Assembly (NCBI GenBank): GCA_937949615.1
Contig: CALEDQ010000008.1
Span: 62,001-126,000, forward strand
Direction of reading: 5' to 3'
Origin: an uncultured bacterium
GTDB lineage: Bacteria > Muiribacteriota > Ozemobacteria > Ozemobacterales > Ozemobacteraceae
Length of the DNA: 64,000 nt
The stretch's first letter is position 1. Each line of letters begins with the position of its first letter. The translations under genes and the position numbers were made by a program. Positions 50,084 to 59,022 of this stretch are shown piece after piece. The notes beneath the pieces are model-generated. The model was given only the letters and a program-made list of their open reading frames with translations, made no database searches and was not told the origin of the DNA.

Positions 50084-50584
50084 ATGATCGAGATTATCAG
50101 AGTCGCCACCCGCGAACAGATTCAGACAGCCGCCTTACTGGCGGCCGAAATCTGGCAGGAACACTACACTCCGATTATCGGCGCCGGTCAGGTACAATAC
50201 ATGATCAGCCGGTTTCAAAGCCCTGAAGCGATAACCAGCCAGATCGACAGTGGCGAACTCGTCTATTTTCTCATTCATTTTGTCGGCAATGCCGAAGGTT
50301 ATTTTGCCATTCAGCTGCGCCCGACAGAAGTATTTCTCAGCAAGCTTTACGTGAGGGCCCGCATGCGCGGCCACGGCCTGGCTGCCAGAGCCCTGCAGTT
50401 CGTCAAGGCAGTCGCGGCCGACAACTGTCTTAAGCGCATCAGCCTGACGGTGAATAAAAACAACCGCCTGGCTTTACAGGCCTACGAAAAGCTTGGTTTT
50501 ACCAGTGAGGGCCCCACCGTAACCGATATCGGCGGCGGCTTCGTCATGGATGACTACATTCTCGCCCTCAATATGACGAAATAA
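50084..50584 (+). CDS. GNAT-family N-acetyltransferase
   Basis: 166 residues from ATG 50084, with GGAG about 8 bases before it. The GNAT fold is visible: AALLAAEIWQEHYTPIIG, the central strand VFLSKLYVRARMRGHGLAARALQFV (acetyl-CoA P-loop R-x-x-G-x-G/A type) and the C-terminal RISLTVNKNNRLALQAYEKLGF. The YITSQIDSG-like N-terminal region and size suggest the ribosomal-protein/small-molecule branch, but the substrate is not shown. It overlaps the convergent pseudouridine synthase gene by 17 bases. Confidence 0.9.
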   Translation: MIEIIRVATREQIQTAALLAAEIWQEHYTPIIGAGQVQYMISRFQSPEAITSQIDSGELVYFLIHFVGNAEGYFAIQLRPTEVFLSKLYVRARMRGHGLAARALQFVKAVAADNCLKRISLTVNKNNRLALQAYEKLGFTSEGPTVTDIGGGFVMDDYILALNMTK

Positions 50585-51551
50585 TCGCCTGAGCGGCCGC
50601 CTGCCAGTCAGCGAAACGCGACAGCCGCAGCGCCAGCTCGTCAGGAAAAAACTCAGAAACGAACAGTTGCCGCCCCTCAACCGGCAGCTGCAGCCACAAG
50701 GCATAGGCGTGCAGCAGATGATGCGGCGCCCCCATTTCTTCAATGTCTTCAGGGCCGAGCTGATCGTTGCAACGCTTGATAAAATACAACCCATCATTGG
50801 CGTAGAGCTTATCGCCCACCAGCGGAAAACCCAGATGCGCAAGATGCGCCCTGATCTGATGCTTGCGCCCGGTTTCGAGCCTTACCAGCAGCAGGCTCTC
50901 GTTGCCGCTGACACCTAGTCGAAAGACTTCGCTGCGCGCCGCCTTTCCCTCACCTTCAGCTGCCGGCAGCATCTTATAGCGCACCGGCGGTTCACCGGCC
51001 TCTTTGAGAGGTTGATCGATCATGACGTGCGACTGCGGGAAACTGCCGGCAACAACTGCCAGATAAAACTTTTCTTTGAGAATCTGGCCAGGATCGCGCC
51101 TTAACCGACGGTTGGTGAAATTCTTTTTCATAAACAGCATCAGACCACTGGTTTCGCGATCGAGCCGGTGCAGCGGGTTAAGGTCGGGCAGACCCTCATC
51201 GCGGCGCAGAATTGCGGTCATTGTCTGAAAAATGAAACGATGATTGCCGTGAACCGGCAGATCGGCCGGCTTACTGACCAGAATCAGATTCTCGTTTTCC
51301 CAGATCTTGTGATAACGGGTGTCGAGGTCGCGTTCGTAAAAATCAGGAATACAGAACTGCAGTTCATCGCCTGGCTTAAGAACCAGCTCCGGCTCAGCCA
51401 CCAGACCATTAACCTTCAACTGACCGCTGGTAATGCGGTCGAGCCAGACAGTGCGATCACAGTAGGTAAAGCGCCTGGCAACCGATTCAATAAGAGTATC
51501 ACCGGCTGAATGCTCGGTTATTGAAGTTTTGAGTTCGAGGCAAAACCTCAT
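50568..51551 (-). CDS. RluA-family pseudouridine synthase
   Basis: 327 residues. An S4-like RNA-binding N-terminus (about 10-70, TVWLDRITSGQLKVNGLVAEPELVLKPGDEL) is followed by the catalytic domain with LNPLHRLDRETSGLMLFMK, holding the catalytic Asp, and the C-terminal VRLETGRKHQIRAHLAHLGFPLVGDKLY. It isomerises uridines in rRNA or tRNA; the exact site cannot be read from sequence. It starts 2 bases after the 5'-nucleotidase gene stop, in the same direction. Confidence 0.94.
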   Translation of the reverse strand: MRFCLELKTSITEHSAGDTLIESVARRFTYCDRTVWLDRITSGQLKVNGLVAEPELVLKPGDELQFCIPDFYERDLDTRYHKIWENENLILVSKPADLPVHGNHRFIFQTMTAILRRDEGLPDLNPLHRLDRETSGLMLFMKKNFTNRRLRRDPGQILKEKFYLAVVAGSFPQSHVMIDQPLKEAGEPPVRYKMLPAAEGEGKAARSEVFRLGVSGNESLLLVRLETGRKHQIRAHLAHLGFPLVGDKLYANDGLYFIKRCNDQLGPEDIEEMGAPHHLLHAYALWLQLPVEGRQLFVSEFFPDELALRLSRFADWQAAAQAIISSY

Positions 51552-51553
51552 TT

Positions 51554-52492
51554 TCAGACCTTATCGAGGTTGGTAATGCCGAACGGAATATGAACCGAGG
51601 GAATACTCTTGCCCGATGCCGATTTGAGATGCACCATCTGGTCGTCAAAGAAAATATGCGGGTGCATTACCTCGAGAATTCTGCGTTTCTCGATACCACC
51701 GAGAAAGAATGCCTCGTCGATGTGCATTTTCCATTTTCGCAGCGTGTTGATGGCGCGTTCATGGGCCGGAGCACTGCGGGCGGTCACGATGGCAATCCGT
51801 AAGAACCTTTTATAACCCTTTATCCGGCGCTCCTGCAGACGATCAAACTTCTGGAACACCGACAACTGTTTGAAAAGCTTGAACAGCGGGCCCGGGTCGA
51901 GCGGCTTGTCGGCCTGCCGCGACTCCGATTCATGGAACTGGTCGATATCGTGGCTTTCCTGAAACACTTTTTCGGCCTCGTCATCGACGAGAACGCCGTC
52001 AAAGTCAAAGGCAATGCGCAGTTCGTCATCGGTCATATCATCCTCGAAAGCGCTGCCCAAAACGGTTCCAGCCGGGTAGCCCGCCCGAATCGCCTCTTTG
52101 ACATCTTCGGCGCTGGCTGACAGAAACAGCGAGGCGTTGAAAGCCGGAATATACTTGATCGGCGACTTGCCGTTCAAAAAGCCGGCCCTGATAATTTCAA
52201 GATTGTAATGGTGCATCGAATTGAAGACGCGCAGGCCGGTATCGGGGTCATTCTTCGACAGCAGCACCACTTCGATCGGCTGCCGGCCCGGAAAACGCTT
52301 GTTGATCGACAGCAGGCGCCTGACGAAGGGGAAAGCGACCCCGGGCTTCAACGGCACATTCTGCTTCTGGCGCTGGTATTTGCGGTAATTGTCGTAACCG
52401 CGTTCTTTAAAAACCTTGTCAGATTCGCTGAGATCGAACAGGGCGCTCGAGGCAACCGCTATAACAAGCTTATCCTTGATTTCGAAGGGCAT
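51554..52492 (-). CDS. Cytosolic 5'-nucleotidase I-like protein (HAD fold)
   Basis: 312 residues from ATG 52492. The family pattern of NT5C1-type nucleotidases is present: LVIAVASSALFDLSESDKVFKERG, IEVVLLSKNDPDTGLRVFNSMHHYNLEIIRAGFLNG, PIKYIPAFNASLFLSASAEDVKEAI, and RIAFDFDGVLVDDEAEKVFQ holding the nucleophile-type D-x-D. FLGGIEKRRILEVMHPHIFFDDQ closes it. It probably removes phosphate from AMP or other nucleoside monophosphates. The start at 52525 is possible but has a poorer ribosome site. Confidence 0.87.
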   Translation of the reverse strand: MPFEIKDKLVIAVASSALFDLSESDKVFKERGYDNYRKYQRQKQNVPLKPGVAFPFVRRLLSINKRFPGRQPIEVVLLSKNDPDTGLRVFNSMHHYNLEIIRAGFLNGKSPIKYIPAFNASLFLSASAEDVKEAIRAGYPAGTVLGSAFEDDMTDDELRIAFDFDGVLVDDEAEKVFQESHDIDQFHESESRQADKPLDPGPLFKLFKQLSVFQKFDRLQERRIKGYKRFLRIAIVTARSAPAHERAINTLRKWKMHIDEAFFLGGIEKRRILEVMHPHIFFDDQMVHLKSASGKSIPSVHIPFGITNLDKV

Positions 52493-52579
52493 AGCATTTC
52501 CACCGCCAGTCATGAGATAGTTCAAAGGGCGTCAGGCGCTGCATCGGCAGAATCGCACGAATTCTTTACGATAGTTGAA

Positions 52580-54490
52580 TCAGCCCTGTTTCTTTTCGAG
52601 CTCTTCCCAGCGTTCGAGCCAGACCATCAGATTTTCTTCGAGTTCGAGCAGACGACTGTGCAGCTGCCCTGAATTTTCGCCAGATTTATAAAAAGTCGGA
52701 TCAGCCAGACGCTTCTGAATTTCTGAAATCTCGGTTTCTGCAGCCTGAATCATTCCCGGCAAAGACTGCAGCTCCTGTTTTTCTTTAAAACTCATCTTCT
52801 GCGGCCGGTTTTCGGAAGCGGCGGCCTTAGCCTGCTGCGCCTGCCGTGCTTTTTCTGCTTCCTGAGCTTTCTGCTGCGCGTCTTCAAGCGCGCGGCGTTC
52901 GGCCATCCATTCGTCGTAGCCGCCAATGATCTCTCTGACTTCGCCATTACCGGCAAAAGCGACGGTGCTCGACACCACATTGTTCAAAAAGGTTCGGTCG
53001 TGGCAGATCAGCAGAACCGTGCCGCCGAACTCGACCAGCAGTTCTTCGAGCAGTTCGAGGGTCTCGATGTCGAGATCGTTGGTTGGTTCGTCGAGAACCA
53101 GCAGATTGGCCGGCATGGTAAAAAGTCGCGCCAGCAGCACGCGGTTGCGCTCGCCGCCCGAAAGAATACTGACTTTGGTCTTCGCCCGCTCTGAATTGAA
53201 CAGAAAATTCTGCAGGTAGGTAATGATATGAATGCTGCGCCCGTTGACCTCGACCGTATCGCCGCTGGGCTGCACGTTTTCCCAGACGGTTTTCTGTTCG
53301 TCGAGCTGGGCCCGCATCTGGTCGAAATAAACCGTTTCGAGGCTGGTGCCATAGCTGACTTCGCCGGTGGCTGGCGGCAGCTGCCCCAGCAGCAGCTTAA
53401 CCAGTGTCGTTTTGCCGCAGCCGTTGGCACCGACGACGCCGATCTTGTCGCCACGGCAGATTTTCAGCGAAAAGTCTCTGATGATCTGCTTATCGCCATA
53501 GGCAAAACTGATATTTTTCGCTTCGATGACGTCGCGGCCCGAATTCGCCGCCTGGCTGATCTGCATGTTGACCTTGCCGACATGCTGCCGGCGCTGCTTT
53601 CTTTCTTCGCGCATTTTTTTCAGCGCCTTGACCCGGCCTTCATTGCGGCTGCCACGCGCCTTAACGCCTTTTCTGATCCAGACTTCTTCCTGGGCGAGTT
53701 TTTTGTCGAAGCGTTCCCAGTCTTTCATTTCGGCGGCCAGCACCTCTTCTTTGCGGGCGAGAAAGGTATCGTAATTGCATTCCCAGTCGTAGATGCGGCC
53801 GCGATCGACCTCGATGATGCGGTTCGCCAGCCGGCGCAGCAGCATACGGTCGTGGGTGACAAAAAGAATCGTGATGCCGGTGCGCAGAAGAAAATCTTCG
53901 AGCCAGGCAATCGTATCGATATCGAGATGGTTGGTCGGTTCGTCGAGCAGCAGCACGTCAGGCTGCGATACCAGGGCCGCCGCCAGTAGCACCCGGCGTT
54001 TCTGCCCACCAGAAAGGCTTTCATAGCGCCAGTCAGCATCGATATCCATGCGCGAAATAATGCGGCCGATATCGTCGAGCAGTTTCCAGGCTTCGAGTTT
54101 ATCCATCTGCTGACGCAGAACTTCGAGTTCTTCGGCAGCATCGGGGCTGCCCGCTTTGAGAGCATTCTCTGCCTCATGGTAACTGACGATCAGGCGGCCG
54201 CTTTCCCCGAGAGCCTTGGCGATAATGGCAAACGCGCTGCCCTGAAGATCCAATGGAATATTCTGAGCGAAATACGAAACACGCACGTCGGTGCCGGTCT
54301 GAACAGTGCCAGAATCAGGCTTGACTTCGCCGGCCAGGGTGCGCATCAGCGTTGTTTTTCCGGCCCCGTTGCGGCCGAGCAGACAGATGCGCTGGTTTTT
54401 CTCGATCTGCAGATTGAGATTTTCGAGAATTACCGTACCGCCGAAAGAAAGGCTGACATTCTGCAGTGAAACAAGTGCCATTTCGCTCAT
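52580..54490 (-). CDS. uup: ABC-F family ATPase Uup
   Basis: 636 residues, two ABC ATPase domains in one soluble chain. Domain 1: GRNGAGKTTLM, YESLSGGQKRRVLLAAAL, LLLDEPTNHLDI. Domain 2: GANGCGKTTLV, ILSGGERNRVLLARL, LVLDEPTNDLDI. The linker has the Uup-type sequence VWIRKGVKARGSRNEGRVKALKKM. A C-terminal coiled coil of about 90 residues (LEDAQQKAQEAEKARQAQQ ... WEELEKKQG) matches the DNA- or ribosome-binding tail of Uup. ABC-F proteins act on ribosomes in translation; Uup is also tied to branched DNA intermediates. Confidence 0.94.
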   Translation of the reverse strand: MSEMALVSLQNVSLSFGGTVILENLNLQIEKNQRICLLGRNGAGKTTLMRTLAGEVKPDSGTVQTGTDVRVSYFAQNIPLDLQGSAFAIIAKALGESGRLIVSYHEAENALKAGSPDAAEELEVLRQQMDKLEAWKLLDDIGRIISRMDIDADWRYESLSGGQKRRVLLAAALVSQPDVLLLDEPTNHLDIDTIAWLEDFLLRTGITILFVTHDRMLLRRLANRIIEVDRGRIYDWECNYDTFLARKEEVLAAEMKDWERFDKKLAQEEVWIRKGVKARGSRNEGRVKALKKMREERKQRRQHVGKVNMQISQAANSGRDVIEAKNISFAYGDKQIIRDFSLKICRGDKIGVVGANGCGKTTLVKLLLGQLPPATGEVSYGTSLETVYFDQMRAQLDEQKTVWENVQPSGDTVEVNGRSIHIITYLQNFLFNSERAKTKVSILSGGERNRVLLARLFTMPANLLVLDEPTNDLDIETLELLEELLVEFGGTVLLICHDRTFLNNVVSSTVAFAGNGEVREIIGGYDEWMAERRALEDAQQKAQEAEKARQAQQAKAAASENRPQKMSFKEKQELQSLPGMIQAAETEISEIQKRLADPTFYKSGENSGQLHSRLLELEENLMVWLERWEELEKKQG

Positions 54491-54626
54491 TATCTCCAGA
54501 AAAGCGTAGAATTTCAGACAGACAGCATACTCTAAACCGCCCCGGCAGGCGAGAAAAATCTAAATAATGGCCGGGCTGGCAGCATGATGGTAGAATTGGC
54601 AGAGATAAATCAACGGAGAGTAACCG

Positions 54627-55817
54627 ATGCATCGGCCGCCTGACTGCCTTTATGCCGCTTTTGACACCTACCCCGCACCAAAAGGGGCGGCAATCCACAT
54701 TCGCGAATTTTCTGCAGCCCTGTTCGAGCATTTTGGCAATGGGCTGCTGCTGGCGCTCGGTTCCCCAGAACTGCCGGCCTGGCAGTTCGAAGGCAGCTGC
54801 GAAATCAGGCGAATGATCTCTGACGAAAACAACTTTCTCAAAAAAGCGGGCGAGTTTTCACAGTTTGTGCAATTTCACGCCGAGCTGCTCAAAAATGATC
54901 TCAGGATTGCCCATTTTCGTGACCCATGGGGCGGCCTGCCGATTCTGCGAAGTGTTGCACCGCAGTGCCGCACCGTATTTGAAGTCAATGCCCTGCCGTC
55001 GATCGAGCTGCCGGTCAGGTTCAGAAACATAACATCGACAGTGCTCGATAAAATCAGAAATATTGAAAACGAGTGCCTGCAGCGATCAGACGCGATAATC
55101 TGCCCTTCTGATGTCATTCGTAACTTTCTCATCGAGCGCGGCATCGCGGGCAGCAAAATCAGCGTCATCAGAAACGGCGCGGTTATCGTCGACCCGACCG
55201 GTCTGCCGCGCCCAGAGGCTGCCCCAGAAGATTACCTTGTCTATGTCGGCGCTGTACAATCCTGGCAGGGCCTCGAAGTTCTCTTCAAAGCCATGACCTT
55301 TCTTGCCGACATGCCTCATTTAAAGCTGGTTCTCTGCGTTTCGGGCAGCAAGCAGCGCCTCAAATTTCTCAACAAACTGGCTGAGCGCATGCAGATAAGC
55401 GGCCGGCTCGTCTGGCAGTATCGCCTGAACCAGAACGAGCTGCTGCCATGGCTGGCACATGCCCGCATTTCAGTGGCGCCACTCACCGAATGCAGCCGTA
55501 ATCTGCAGCAGGGCTGCTGCCCGCTGAAAATTCTCGAGACCATGGCCATGCAGGTGCCGGTCATTGCCTCAGACATCCCGGTAGTAAGAGAACTGGTCGA
55601 GCACAATCAGACCGGCTGGCTGGTGCGCCCCGACCGCCCTTCTGAACTGGCTCGTGCCATACGCATACTGCTGGCAAACCGGTCTGAGGCCGACAGAATC
55701 AAAAATGCCGCCTACACAAAGGCAGTGCGTGACTTTTCGTGGCAGAAAGCAGCAACAGAACTGCGCTCCCTATATGAACGACTGGCTGACGCCGGCATTG
55801 TTTCCGAAAAATTGTGA
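54627..55817 (+). CDS. Glycosyltransferase family 4 (GT-B)
   Basis: 396 residues; GGAGAG 8 bases before the ATG. N-terminal DTYPAPKGAAIHIREFSAAL is the acceptor-side loop of GT4 enzymes. SDAIICPSDVIRNFLIERGIAGSKISVIRNGAVI and YVGAVQSWQGLEVLFKAM lead to the donor site VAPLTECSRNLQQGCCPLKILETMAMQVPVIASDIPVVRELVEHNQTGWLV, whose E-x7-E-like pair is in PLKILETMAM. No membrane helix. It heads a run of co-directional genes that includes a second GT4 and a GT-B-like protein, so it probably builds a surface or lipid-linked glycan. Confidence 0.9.
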   Translation: MHRPPDCLYAAFDTYPAPKGAAIHIREFSAALFEHFGNGLLLALGSPELPAWQFEGSCEIRRMISDENNFLKKAGEFSQFVQFHAELLKNDLRIAHFRDPWGGLPILRSVAPQCRTVFEVNALPSIELPVRFRNITSTVLDKIRNIENECLQRSDAIICPSDVIRNFLIERGIAGSKISVIRNGAVIVDPTGLPRPEAAPEDYLVYVGAVQSWQGLEVLFKAMTFLADMPHLKLVLCVSGSKQRLKFLNKLAERMQISGRLVWQYRLNQNELLPWLAHARISVAPLTECSRNLQQGCCPLKILETMAMQVPVIASDIPVVRELVEHNQTGWLVRPDRPSELARAIRILLANRSEADRIKNAAYTKAVRDFSWQKAATELRSLYERLADAGIVSEKL

Positions 55818-55870
55818 TCTGAAAATATGTGTTATGCTATACTGCAGGAGTCAGTAGAGAGGAGTCTGTG

Positions 55871-56767
55871 ATGAAATTGTTTTCAGCCCTGCGCAAATAT
55901 TTTGCCTTGACTTCAGCTCAGCGGCAGTTCATTTCAAAAGGCATCTGGGCCTGTAATCAGCCGCCATCAGCGATTATCAATTTTCTCAAGCCTCTGGCAG
56001 CCTTCGACTCAGATCTGGATAAAGGACGAGACCAGCTGTTGAAGGTTGGTTGTGGCGGACTGATCCTGTCTTTTGTCGTCGCCATAATGATTGGCAATGA
56101 GGTAATTCCAGAATCTTCAGCCGGCATTGCCATGTTTCTGGTTCTGACCCTTGGTCTTGGCTCATTCATTGCCCGCTGGCTGCTTGGCAGCATGGACATG
56201 CACAACAATCTGCGCCTGTTCGTCGTGCCCCTGCTCAACACTCTGCAACAGGACATGGCACCGGGCAGGAACATGATTTTCAAGCTCGATCTGCGCGGCA
56301 AGACCTGCAAGAGCAAAATGATCAGTCAGAAACACGATAACCCGGGCTGGTTCAGATACCCGAAACTCAGCACCTATATTTTCAAAGACTACTGGTTCAG
56401 CTGTGTTGCACCGCTTGTCGATGGCTCGACCCTTAAAATAACCGTCGATGACAAGATTCGGCAACGCAAAAGAACCTATTCCAGCCAGTCGGGCAAAACC
56501 AAATTCAAGACAAAAATCAAGATTAAAAGCAAAATAAGTGCCTCGCTGGCCATGAAAAACAAGACCTATGATCTCGACAATACCGGTTCGCTTAACAACC
56601 TCTGTGACAGACTTAAAGTTAAAGACAAGAACCGACGCAAAGCTGTTGGCATGACGGTTTATCAAATTTCAACCAGCGAAGACTCGGTTATGGAGCCGGC
56701 AGTCTGTCTGAATCTGGTTGGCAAGATTCTTATGAACGCCGCACCGGCAAAAGCGAAAGGAGCCTGA
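55871..56767 (+). CDS. Two-helix membrane protein, unknown function
   Basis: 298 residues from ATG 55871 (GAGGAG upstream; the longer frame from 55829 would include the likely extended -10 TGC-TATACT at 55835-55843). Two adjacent membrane helices at about 58-105 (GCGGLILSFVVAIMIG and GIAMFLVLTLGLGSFIARWLLG). The rest is soluble, with a basic patch (KRTYSSQSGKTKFKTKIKIKSK). No domain recognised. It lies between glycosyltransferase and zinc-finger genes, 1 base before the latter. Confidence 0.7.
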   Translation: MKLFSALRKYFALTSAQRQFISKGIWACNQPPSAIINFLKPLAAFDSDLDKGRDQLLKVGCGGLILSFVVAIMIGNEVIPESSAGIAMFLVLTLGLGSFIARWLLGSMDMHNNLRLFVVPLLNTLQQDMAPGRNMIFKLDLRGKTCKSKMISQKHDNPGWFRYPKLSTYIFKDYWFSCVAPLVDGSTLKITVDDKIRQRKRTYSSQSGKTKFKTKIKIKSKISASLAMKNKTYDLDNTGSLNNLCDRLKVKDKNRRKAVGMTVYQISTSEDSVMEPAVCLNLVGKILMNAAPAKAKGA

Positions 56768-56768
56768 C

Positions 56769-57161
56769 ATGGAAAACTGCAGCATGAAAAGAGGGTTTTT
56801 CTTTCTACGCCCCTGTGACCACCCGGCGCGCCGCCAGTGCACACTCTGCGGACAACCCTTCTGTGATGAGCATCTGCGCATCAGACCCGGCAAAAACGAA
56901 CCGGTTTGCCTCGACTGCCTGGGCAAAGAACTGCAGAAGCCAAACCGGGGCAGTGATTACGAAGACGACCTTTTCGATCCGGGCTGGTCTTATGGCTATC
57001 GTCGCAGTTTCTACTCGGGCTCGCATTATCGGCCGTGGTACATTGGCCAGGCACATGCCGACACCAGTTTCGACGGCCAGGAAGTCAGAGTTTTCGACAG
57101 CGAATCGGATGACGATTTTGATGATGATCCAAACGCCGAAGCAGACGGGTTCGACAGTTGA
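56769..57161 (+). CDS. Small B-box-like zinc-finger protein
   Basis: 130 residues. Residues 16-50 hold a Cys/His array resembling a B-box or similar cross-brace: CDHPARRQCTLCGQPFCDEH, then CLDCLGKEL, giving C-x2-H, C-x2-C, C-x2-H and C-x2-C. The C-terminal half is Tyr/Ser-rich and then strongly acidic (DSESDDDFDDDPNAEADGFD). No membrane helix. It lies within the glycosyltransferase run, and its stop overlaps the next ATG (TGATG). Metal binding is likely; the role is unknown. Confidence 0.75.
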   Translation: MENCSMKRGFFFLRPCDHPARRQCTLCGQPFCDEHLRIRPGKNEPVCLDCLGKELQKPNRGSDYEDDLFDPGWSYGYRRSFYSGSHYRPWYIGQAHADTSFDGQEVRVFDSESDDDFDDDPNAEADGFDS

Positions 57162-58282
57162 TGCGAATTCTCTGGCTCACTGAGAATTACCCGCCCCGCC
57201 GGGGCGGCATGGCGCAGGCCTGTGACCGCATTGTCGACAATTTGAGAAAAGCGGGGCTGCCGGTCGATCTCGTATTTTTTTCGTGTGCCACAGCTGAAAC
57301 AAAAGTTATCGAAAGGCAGAACGGCCGCGAGATAGTCGCAGCGATGGGTGAAAGTCATGCCCATGACCTTAACTGCCTTTACAATCTGCTGACCAGCCCG
57401 GCGAACAGACAAAATTATACGCACATAGTCGCTTTTGGCGGCAATCTGCCGGTTATCGCCCTGCCGATTTTCAAGGCCTGGCTTGGTTGCCGCGCCATAA
57501 CACTCTTTCGCGGCAATGATTTCGATCTCGGCGTCTTTTTGCCACAGCGCCGGCTCGCTCTTTACGACGCAATTGCGGCCTCGGATGCCGTATGCGTCCT
57601 CAGTGATGAAATGCGGCAGCGCGTTGCCAGTCTGAGACCGCAGGCAAATGTCAGACTGATCGCGAATGGCATCGACCTCGATATGTGGCAGCCGCAGACC
57701 TTTGACATTGAAACCGCCAGAAAATGGCGGGCTGAAAACGCTGATGACGCACAGCCGGTTGTAGGTCTGATCGGCCAGTTCAAGAACAAGAAAGGCGGCC
57801 TCTTCTTTCTTCAAAATGTCATTGCCGCCGGGCTCGAAAACGCCATGCGCTTTCTCATTGTCGGTGACATCGAACCGGCCCTGCAGAACTGGCTGAAAGA
57901 AAAACAGCAGACTCTCAAGGTTAATATCATGCCGTTTACAGACAGATTTGATCTGATCTGCCGTTATCTTGCCTGTGATTTTATCGCCCTGCCCTCGCAC
58001 TACGACGGCATGCCGAATGTTCTGCTCGAAGCCGGCGCCCTTGGTCTGCCGGTGATTGCCGCCAGAACCGGCGGCATCAGCGAAGTATTGCCTGACGACA
58101 TGCGGCCACTGACTTTTCACCCTGGTGACGCCGACGGCTGCCGTCAGGCTCTTCTGAATGCCTGCGCCATGCCAGTCGACAGGCGCCAGGCGGCCGGAAA
58201 AGCCCTGCAGGCAAAAATCACCAATAATTTTACCGTTGCCAGAGAAACTTCGGCTTATCTTCAACTGATAAATTCAATTTAA
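57161..58282 (+). CDS. Glycosyltransferase family 4 (GT-B), second copy
   Basis: 373 residues from ATG 57161, sharing a base with the TGA of the zinc-finger gene. ILWLTENYPPRRGGMAQACDRIVDNLR is a typical GT4 N-terminus. FRGNDFDLGVFLPQRR, ASDAVCVLSDEMRQRV and LIANGIDLDMW lead to GLIGQFKNKKGGLFFLQ and the donor region ALPSHYDGMPNVLLEAGALGLPVIAARTGGISEVL, with the E-x7-E-type acid in LLEAG. It likely transfers a sugar from a nucleotide donor to a lipid-linked or surface glycan, with the other enzymes of this run. Confidence 0.92.
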   Translation: MRILWLTENYPPRRGGMAQACDRIVDNLRKAGLPVDLVFFSCATAETKVIERQNGREIVAAMGESHAHDLNCLYNLLTSPANRQNYTHIVAFGGNLPVIALPIFKAWLGCRAITLFRGNDFDLGVFLPQRRLALYDAIAASDAVCVLSDEMRQRVASLRPQANVRLIANGIDLDMWQPQTFDIETARKWRAENADDAQPVVGLIGQFKNKKGGLFFLQNVIAAGLENAMRFLIVGDIEPALQNWLKEKQQTLKVNIMPFTDRFDLICRYLACDFIALPSHYDGMPNVLLEAGALGLPVIAARTGGISEVLPDDMRPLTFHPGDADGCRQALLNACAMPVDRRQAAGKALQAKITNNFTVARETSAYLQLINSI

Positions 58283-58293
58283 AAGAGGAACCC

Positions 58294-59022
58294 ATGACAA
58301 CCAGAAAAATTACCAGTCTCGTCGTTCTGATGTTCAGCATCTGCGTTTCTTTGCTCATCACCGGTTGCGGCGGGCAAAAAGCGCCGGCCACACAGCCCCC
58401 CGGCACACAGCCCTCTGCGGCCAGTCAGCCTGAAGCAGCCCGACCTGCCGGCGAAACTGGCGAAAACTACCTGGCACGTTTTAAATTCAAGGCAGGCGAC
58501 GGTTCAGAAGCGCTGAGCATCAAGCGCTACCAGGACCATGACAAAATCGAACTGAATTTTGAAGGCACTACTTCGGTTTTTAAAGGCAGAACTGAAGTCG
58601 CTGACCGGGTAAAATACAAGGAAGTTGCCGGCGAGGCAGGCGAAAAGCAGCTGGTGGCTGAAGTAAAGATAAAACCCGACAGTATCAAGCTTGTCGATGA
58701 AAAAGAAGCTCTGATCTGGAAAGTTAAATTCAACGACGACAAAATCAAGATCAGCGACAATGAAGACGGGAACAATTCATGCGAAATCAAGATCAAATCG
58801 GCTGATAAGGGCGAGATTCGCGACCAGTCGGGGAATGAAATCGGCAATGTCAGATTTTACAGTGACAACGGCAAGCTGAAAGTAAAAGACGCGGCCGGTG
58901 CAGAAATACTGGTTACCAAAGACAGCCAGTTTTCGCTCGCTCCCGGCGTAATTCTTTTTAAACACATTCCCCTCGCCCATCGCGCCATCATCATTTCAGA
59001 AATTCTTCGCCGGGGCAGATGA
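58294..59022 (+). CDS. Lipoprotein, unknown function
   Basis: 242 residues. A signal peptide ends in a lipobox LLITGC, with the lipidated Cys at about residue 25. A Pro/Thr/Gln-rich linker (residues 30-55) is followed by a beta-rich domain with repeating charged strands (FKFKAGDGSEALSIKRYQ, KVKFNDDKIKISDNEDGNNS). No named family recognised. GAGGA precedes the ATG. It overlaps the next gene by 4 bases (ATGA), so it belongs with the glycosyltransferase run. Confidence 0.82.
   Translation: MTTRKITSLVVLMFSICVSLLITGCGGQKAPATQPPGTQPSAASQPEAARPAGETGENYLARFKFKAGDGSEALSIKRYQDHDKIELNFEGTTSVFKGRTEVADRVKYKEVAGEAGEKQLVAEVKIKPDSIKLVDEKEALIWKVKFNDDKIKISDNEDGNNSCEIKIKSADKGEIRDQSGNEIGNVRFYSDNGKLKVKDAAGAEILVTKDSQFSLAPGVILFKHIPLAHRAIIISEILRRGR

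Noticed and set aside
57026..58264. 412-codon minus-strand open frame opposite the second GT4 gene
   Set aside because: Lies antisense to a clear glycosyltransferase with intact motifs; no domain or ribosome site on the minus strand. It is a codon-bias shadow.
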